DNA from: a virus
Length of the DNA: 57,111 nt
Virus record (IMG/VR): IMGVR_UViG_3300038552_000393
Coordinates: 1 to 57,111 of that record
Reading direction: 5' to 3' (one strand)
Part shown: one piece after another, positions 23,501 through 32,500 of the stretch
Layout of the letters: the number at the start of each line of letters is the position of its first letter
Position numbering within the stretch: position 1 is the first letter of the stretch
Made by a program: the position numbers and the translations under genes
Notes under the pieces: model-generated
The model's database searches: none
What the model saw: only the letters and a program-made list of their open reading frames with translations
What the model was told of the DNA's origin: nothing

Positions 23501-26500
23501 CCACCAGGGCGTACTGCGGCATGCTGTCGCGCAGGGCACTCTCCGATCCGTCCGCCGGCCGGCTAAAAAGGCTCCCGCTCTCAATTCCGCGCACCACGGA
23601 ACGGGCCGAGACCGACCGCCGCACCAGATTGGCCAGGGCATCGATCAAATCGGCAATCCTCTGCAAAGTCTTGCCCACGATCCCGGACACCGCCGCGCGT
23701 TTTTTAAGCTGCTCGGCTACCCAGGCGGCCCGGTCTTCCGGCCCGCCGATGTCCTTTTTATTCAGGGCGCTCCACTTTCCGTTGGCGCTAAGCTGCTTGA
23801 TGCGCTGGCGCAACGCGGCCACCTCGCGCGGCGTGATCAATCCGGCGTCTTCCAGAAAATGCACGCTCTCATGGGTCAGTATCCAGCGGTCGGCAAGGTG
23901 CCGGGACAGTTCGATGGTGCCATCCTGGTATCTGCCGGCAACCAGCACGCCGTCATCTGCCATCGCCCCATATCCAAGATTGACGGCAACACGGTTCGGG
24001 TCGATCTTGTCAACCTTGCGGATCTCGATCCCCCGGCCATTGGCCAGCCTGACCCAAATCACATCCGGATCATTGACTGAAACGCCCACTGCCTGGCCGG
24101 GAAAGGCGGCTTGCACGTCGCTTAAAGTCACTTCGCCGGATCGAACCTCCCCCGGCCGGGAAATGGCAAATTGCGGTGACTCCTCGGGCTTGACCCGCGC
24201 CGGTGTCACCTCATCGCCGGGCTCACCTTGCCCGCCCTCATCCAGTTGCGTCAGTTCGCGGTTGATGGCCGCGATGCGCCGGCGGATCTGCTTCAATTCG
24301 TCCCCGTAGCGGAATTTCTCCTTGGCAATGGCGGAAAACTCGGCCAACTCTTTTTGTGCTTCGTCCATCCGTCCCTGGAGATACCGCGGCCGATCGGCCG
24401 CCGCCTCCAAGAACTCGTTAAACGGCCTGGACAGCGCCCCGGGTAGGGTGTTGGCGGATACCTGCCGGCTGTCCAGCCGCCGTCCCTTATGCGATACGAC
24501 AAAAAAAGCGTTTTGCAGCGGCCGCTCCTGCACCGTGCCATCGTCCTTTTCCACCGTGTAAAACGCGAGCGGCGTGGATGGCTTGGCACCGCGATCGTAG
24601 TTCGTGCGGGCGGAAAACGCCAGTTTGACGGCAAAATCTCCCATCGCAAAATCAATGGCTTCGACCAATTCCGGCCCGTGCATGCCGGAAGGGGCGCCCT
24701 TCTTAAAATCGCCCATGGGCTTGCCGACAAATTGCGCCCGCCAGCCGGCCACGATGGCTTCGATTTTCCCGGCAAGCCTGGCAAACGCCTCCTTGCGCGG
24801 CAATGTTTCGCCGTCGATGGTCAGCTCAACAACCTTGTGCCCGGCAAAATGCGTCTCGATATAATCCGCCACGCCGGTCGCCGTGTTTTTTTCGGCCGCG
24901 AGGCGCTCGATTTTCTCCGGCAGTTCAGCCGCCTGGCGCCGGGCCGCGGACACCCGGCGCACATGGCTCTGCTCGGCGATCTGGTACTTGTGCTGCTTGT
25001 GCAGCAAATCGGTCTTTTCGAACAGCAGTTTTCCGGCCTTGCCCGAAGCCGCCGCGGCAAACTCGCCGAAGGTCGCCTGCTCGACCGAAAACGGGTCATC
25101 GAAGTCCCGGCCAGAAATATCGCCCGTCAGCACCTGGTCGGCCCCTTTTTGCTTGCGCATCAGGCGCTGAAACATGACCGAATCCAGGGTATCCTTCGTA
25201 CAGTAATGATAGATCTCGACTTCCTCATTCTCGTTGCCCTGGCGGACGATACGGCCGTCGCGCTGCTCGATGTCCATCGGCCGGTCCGGCACGTTCATAT
25301 GATGGGCCGCCTTCAGCTTTTTAGCGATGTCCACGCCGATGCCCAGCTTGGCCGTGGTGCCGACGATCACGCGCGCTTCGCCTTTCCTGATTTGCTCCTT
25401 CATGCGCGCTTGCAGCTTTTCGTTGGTGCCGGTCTCGGAAAAGAGCAGCACCTCCTTTTCCGGTATGCCCAAGGCCACCAGCTTTTGCTTCAAATTTTGA
25501 TGCAAATTGAACTTGGGCCTTTTTGCGTCATCCTTGATCAGGTCCAAAAAAACGATCTGCGTACTGCGCGCGGATTTGGTTCTTTCCCAAATTTCGTGTA
25601 TTTTTTTGGCGGCTGCATTGGTTTTGCTGGTGGGTTCGTCCGGGTAGTAATCCGGGTCGATCAGCCGCAAATCCACCGCGGCCTTCTTGGCCTGGTTGTA
25701 AAGGGTCAAAGGAACATGCCGTTGCTTGCGCTTTTCACGCCCGGGTAGCTTCTCCCATGCCCGCCATTGTTCGATAATGCCCTTGACAAAGGCCGTCAGC
25801 TCGGGACTTTTTTCGTTGACCACGATGGTCGGTTTGCCCCCCGCAATCTTCGGCAGCGCAAGGTTGGCATCCCGTGTCAGGCGCACATCGGCCCCGGAAA
25901 AAAACATCGACAGCAGCTCCGGGCCATTGATGTATTTTGCAAATCGTTCGACCTCGCGAAAACCCGATGCGGTCTCCTCGGTGTCCTCCACGACATCGCC
26001 AAAATCCGTAGCAAAGCTGTCGAACTGCGCAACACCGTATTCCTTCAAAAGGTCGGGACGCACATAGCGCAACATGGTCCACAATTCGGCCAGGGTGTTT
26101 GATATCGGCGTGCCGGTGGCCGTGATCACGTTCTTGCCGCCGGTCTTCTGCCGCACGAATTCGGCCTTCAGAATCAACCCGGTGCTGCGCTGCGATGATC
26201 CGTTGTCGATCCCTTTGACCTTGTTCAACCGGGTGTAAAACTCGCTGCGCTTGTAAGAATGGACCTCGTCGATCAAAATGGCATCGATCCCCATCTCCTC
26301 GAAGGTCAAGACCTCATCCTTGCGCCGGTCCAACAGCGCTTCCAGTTTCTGCCGCTTGCGCTCCATGAGCTTCACCAGGTCCTTGACCGTAAACGAGTCA
26401 CCCCCCTCGCCGGCCTTGGCATCCTCGATGGCATCCTCGATGGCGGCCAACTGCTCATCCACGAAGGCCCGCTCCCGGCCGGGGTCGTTGGCGATGCCGT

Positions 26501-29500
26501 CGAAAAATGACTGGGGCAGCACGATGGCGTCCCAGTTACCCGTGGCCATGCTCACCAGGGTTTTCTTGCGCATCTTGGAAGAACGCTGGTCCATATCGGG
26601 AATCAGCACCCGGGCGGAAGGATAGAGCAGTTTGAAAGTGTTGCGGTACTGATCGATGGTCTGGTTATGGACCACGATCACCGGCTTGCGGGCCGTGCCG
26701 ATGCGCCGCATCTCCATGGCCGTGGTGATTAAAATTATGGTCTTGCCCGTGCCGACCCCATACGCCAAAAGCACCGATTCCTGCAACGCGCGCGAAACCG
26801 CGATCTTTTGAAGAGAGCGAAGCTTGATGCCTCGCGCGGCACCCGGGTAGTAATCGATGGCAGGCTCGCTATGCCGCCGCAGGATCGTGCCGTTTTTCTC
26901 CTCGTTGTAGACCCTGGCCAGTTCCTTGCCCCATTTCGGATGGGTCTTGGCCCAGCGCACGAACTCCTCGTTCAACTCCTTGCGTTTGAGTTCCGCCTCC
27001 TTGGATGCGTCCTTATCTTCGTAAGTGTGCTTGTTCGCATCGGTTTTCATCACCCTGGGATGATGCAGATTGAGCGACATTTCGACCAGCTCGTCGGCCC
27101 GGTAATTGCGGTCCCCGAAGGTCTCGCGGCTCTTGACCCCGTATTGGCCGCCTTTTACCTTCAAGCTCCAGCCGGCGCCGGTTTCGGTGTTGCGGCGGGA
27201 CACCTCGGCCGTAACTTCCAGGACATCTTGCATGAAGTCCTCGACCGCGCCGGGCAAGACCCAACTCGATCCGAGCCGGAAAGTAATGAACTCGATATCA
27301 AGGTCGGGGGGAATGACCTTTTCAAGCGCTTGGACATTGGCGGTAAAAGACGGGTCATCTTCGGCGGCAAGCCGCGCGCGGGCGAGCTTTTTCTTCACAT
27401 TGCCGGAAAGATACAGATCCCGCGGCTCAATGAGCCCGGTCGCGGGGTTGATGAACCCGAGGCCTTTTTCCACCAGGTCTTTTTTGATTTTTTCAAAATC
27501 CGTCTCGCCCAGCAGATCGGCGATGTAATAAGGCGAAAGCTCGCCGCGGTAGATGATCGACAGGCTGGCGGCGTCCTCGATGCCGCTGGCGGTATCCGGC
27601 TCGACAAACGGGTAAATGGTTCGCGTTTCGAACACCGGCGCCTTTTCGTACCGTATCGCCTCCCCGTCGCCGGGGGCTTCGACTTCCAGCGCATCCACGA
27701 CGGCAAAATCGTTATCCAGCTTCCTTAAAAAGGAATTGGCCGTATTTCCGTTGAACCGGCCGTACTTCGCGACAAAGGCATCATAGCGGTCGTTAAGATC
27801 GCGCTGCAGCCCGGCGATTTCGTCATCCGTGGCCGATTCGGCATTCATGGCGGCAAAGAGCCGCACCGTCAGGTCCCGAATATCCAGATAGGCCTTGACC
27901 CGCTGCATCTGGGCCGGGCTGACCTTTTGCATCTCGCCCTTGCTGTTGGCATACTGCGGGTGGATCAGCCGTCCGTTTTCGATCAGGCGCACCTGCCCGT
28001 CCTTGATCGTCAGGGTGCCCTCCTTGGCCGAAAGTTCGGCGATTTCGACCTTCTCGATTCCGGCCAGGCTCGTGCCCTCGCCGGCAATGTTTTCGGGCAA
28101 CGTCTCGATGGCCGCGGCCAACTGCTCGCTCAATTTTCCGGTCGGCTCCACCGTATAGGTATCACTGCCGTACATCGAACCGCTCATGGCGTGTTTGCCA
28201 AGGACCATCTCGGGGTGCCGGTGAAAATACTCGTTTACCGGGTGCAGCCTGCGGATTTCATCGACCGCCTTGTCAAGCTCCCCTTTCGCCTTGTCCCGTT
28301 CCTCATTGTAGCGCGCCTTGCTGTTTTTACCGGCGTCCTTGGCCGGCTTGCGCGCTTCGATTTCGTTAAGCGCCGCGCGCGCCGCTTCCATCCGCTGATA
28401 GGCTTCTTCGGCGGCCGGCCCTTCCAAGTGCAATGTGGTGCGAAAGTCTTCACCGCCCGAGGTCGCGGTCGAATCTTTTTTGCGCAAAATCAGGATATCG
28501 GTCACTACTTCGGTGCCCGCGTTGGACGCAAAGGCCGTGTTGGGCAGCCGCAACGCACCGATCAGGTCCGCCTGGCCGGCCAGATAGCCCCGCGCGGGTC
28601 CGGCGGCCTTGGCGTCCAATGACCAGTTGGACGTGATGGCGATCATCATCCCGCCCGGCTTGACGGCCGAAAGCGACCGGGCCAAAAAATAATTGTGCAG
28701 TTTCCACCCGTCGTATTCCGGGTGGCGCTTGTCGGACACCTTGATGTCGCCAAAAGGCACGTTGGTGATGGCAAGATCGATGGAGTTATCCAAAATGCCC
28801 TTTGATTTTTCAAAGGGACTGATCTGGATATTGGCTTGGGGATAGAGCTTTTTTAGGATGCCGCCGGAAATGCTGTCCATCTCGACCCCGAACAGGCTGC
28901 TTTTAGCGGATAGATCGTCCGGCATCAACCCGAAAAAATGCCCCGCCCCGGCCGCCGGCTCCAGCACCGTGCCGCCGGCAAACCCCAGGCGCCGCGCCAT
29001 GGCCCACATGGCATCGATCACCTCGCGCGACGTGTAGTGGGCGTTGATCGTCGAACGCTCGGCCGAATCCCACTCTTCCGGGGTCAGCAGACCGCCCGGG
29101 GCCGGGTGCAACTTCTGTCCGTATTTTTCCTTCCAGGCAAGGTAGGCCTTGCCCCGATCCGCATAAAAATAGTTATCCGGGGAGATATGCGCGTCGCGCT
29201 TGAGGTACCTGGTGAAATCGCGGTTGAAGACTTTTTGGGCAAACGCCCCCCAACCCGTGTAGCGGGCCAGGACCTTCTTTTCATCCGGGGCGGGGTTGCG
29301 GTCTTCCTGCTGGAGCAGCTTTAAAAGCTGGATGGCATCGATATTGGCCTTGATCTTGCCCTCGACGCCGGGGGGCACAATCACGTCATCCGGCGCGATG
29401 ACGTGATTGCGGTCTGGCGGGGCTAACTCTCGTTTGCTTCCGGCGGGTTCCGGGCCCACTCCCAGATCTGGAGCTGCAGGTCTTCGTCGATGGGATCGGC

Positions 29501-32500
29501 TTCCGGCACGTCGGTCGGGGACACCATGTTCTGCACGATCTCCTCGATTTCTATCTGGTTCAACTCCCCTTGTTCCTTGAGCCTGGCCCGGTGCCGGAAG
29601 GCCGGCGCCGTCGCTTCCTTGATCTCCGTAAACAGCGTCTTTCGGTCGGCCTGGAACTTTTCCGCCGTCTCCTGCGGGTAGCAGTTGAGCAGATGCAGCA
29701 CCCTGGCCCTGAATAGGCTGTTCATAAGAAACCTCCTGTTTTTTATCAATCGTAGTACTTGCCGGCGCCGGCGTCAAGTCTTTCTTAGGGGCTTTTTTGC
29801 CGGTCAAAGTGGTAACGGCGGAGGGTTTTTCAGCGGTTTCGGTCGCTTCAAGTTGCGCTGCGGCGATCTCGTCGGCCGGCGACATCTCCTTAGCCATCTC
29901 CTCGACACCTGGAAAATAGCGCGCCCCTTCGTAAAACGACCGCAAGAACGGCTTGACCTTCTCTCCCAAGTCGGCAATCATCGCTTTGGCAAAATCGCCG
30001 AACTTCCGCGCCCCGGCCTCGACATGGTAGACGGCAAGCTCCGTGCCCCAGGCCAAAAGCTCGGGGTCGATGCCGGCCGAAAGCTGGTTGAGCTTGGCCC
30101 GCAGCTTGGCCCGCAACTCCTCCGCCCGCTCGCTGGTAACCAGCTTGTTCTTGGATCCATACTCCGCCGGTCTTTTTTTAGCCGCCTTGCCCGCAAGCGT
30201 CCGGACCCCGGCACCTTTGTTTTTTTCCTCCAACGCCGTTTGCGCCCAGACGTTATTCGAATACGCCTTCAACACGGCCGCCGGCACGTCCTTGCCGTCT
30301 GCCACGGCCCGCTTGACGTGCAGGGCATGGGCCGCCTGCCTAACAGATAGCTCATCGCTATCCTTGGCCCCGGACAGGTATTCAAGCTTGGTCATCTGCC
30401 AGGGCTCTTTTGGCGCCGGAACCTCGGCAGGTGTTTCAACCCGGGTTGAACCTGCTGGGCGTTCCGGCGCGGCTGTGACGGACGCAGTCTGAGAACCGGC
30501 TTCTTTTGCCTCGAACCCGGCCAGTTCTTCTTTTGTCAGATATTCGTTGCGCCCTTTGCTGCGCAACACCCCTGGCGAATCGGCAGGTTTCTTTGCGCCC
30601 CAGGGGGTGATACCGCGCGGCGCTTCGATGGCGATACCGTTTTCGATATAATACCGATGTCCATCTTCTTTTTCATAAACCTGAAATCCATCGCGGTTGA
30701 CACCGATCCGGCGCTCGGCGGGAGCGGCCGGGAGCTTTTCTTTCTTGACCAGCGGCTGAACGATAAATTCTACTCCGCCGGCCTTAATGGTCTGCGCAGG
30801 CACCAGGTTGTTTTTGGCGACAGGCTCACCGGCCGGAGCTGTTGCCGCTTCGGCCAATCGTCGGGTGATTTTTTTCAGCAAAAGACTCGGCTGCCGGGGA
30901 TCGGGCTCGATCAAATCCGCGATCCTCGCCTGCTGTTCGCCGGTCAAGCCGGCAACATAATCCCTATACTCCTGCAGGGCCTTTTCGCGCTTGGATGAAG
31001 GAGCCGCGGGCATGGGCTGGCCAAGCTTTATTTCATGCAGCTTACCGTCCTTGGCGCTTAACTGCACGCTGTCAAATGTGACTTCTCGCCCCTCAAGCGT
31101 TGCGTCTCCGACATATTTCTTACCTTCCCCTTTCTTCACATACGCGATGGTCACAGGCGGCTGGTAATCCTTGAACGTCTCGCCGGGCAAATCCACCGTT
31201 TCCCCAACCTTGCGGTTGGCCTTGCGAAGGTCGGCGCTGTCGATATCCGCCTTGACCACATCATGATCATCGGCTTCAAAAATACTGACCTTTCCGATCC
31301 TGGCCTTGATCGGCCCCAGGCCGGCAAAGGCCGGGGCGATTTCCTTGGGGTCCACCGTCTCCATGCCGTAGCGCACCGTGATATGCGGCTGCCTTTCGCG
31401 GCCATAAGAATCGTCGTCTTTGCGAGTATAGATTTCCTTGTCCGGGATCTTGCTGCCAAACGATACGACTTCCCGCGCAACATCGGACGGCAGGCTGACC
31501 TGAGTCGAACTGTAATCATGCTTGACTGCGGCGGCTGGCTTCTTGCCTGTCAAGGTCGCTACCGCCGATTTCGACACGGCTGCAACCGGACTTTTTAGCG
31601 TCCCTGCGGCATCCGCCGCACCCTGCGCGGCCGGGTTGCTTCTGCGGCCAGTCAACGAAGCCACTCCTTGCCCGCGCACCGGTGCTATCCGCTGACCACC
31701 TTGCAATTGCGGCCCGGGGCTGGATGGTTGAGGAAGGGCTTCGGAGGCCTGCTGTTGCGGTGAAATTGCGCCCGAAGGCGTCGCTGTGGCAGACGCCGGA
31801 CCGGGTTGAGAAGCTTGTTGAGGTTCCGTTCTCACCGGGGCCAGTCGCGGGCCTCCTTGCAATTGAGGCTCGGGAATAGCTGTGGCAGAAGAGGATTCGG
31901 CGGGTTGCACCGGTGGCGGACCGTCATTCGAAAGCTGCGCGGTACCGGCCGCCGGACCGGAAGCCTCGGCGGATACCGGCATTGTGCGCATCGGCGCCAC
32001 ACGAGGACCGCCTTGTAACGGCGCGGCACCGGCGGTCTGAGTGGTTTTTTCCTGCTCTTCGGCATTCTGTTCCTGGATCACCGAGGCCAACATCGCTTCG
32101 GCTTTCTTGCGCGCGGCGTCCTTGCGCGCGGCGTCCCGGTTGCGCGTGTCCGCCGGGCTGGCCGCCAGGGCCGTGGCCGAACCGGTTTCGTCCAGCGATT
32201 GCCCGGAAGAAGGCGGTGGCGTTGCAATGCCCATATCGCGGGAGGCAGCCGCGGCCGGGTCGATACCCGCGTCCGCTTGCCCGGGCTTGACCACGGCGCC
32301 GGCGCCGGCGCCCAGCACCCCGCCGATGATCCCGGACTCGAGTAGCCGGCCGATGTTATCTGAAAACGTCTGGTCGGGTTTATGCCCTATTTTTTCGGCC
32401 AGGATGTTGACCGCCTCCTGGGCCGTCTCGGTCGATCCCTCCACCACCGCCTGGCGCACGATGCGCTTTAGCAGCCGATCGGTGCCGGCCTTTTTCAGCA

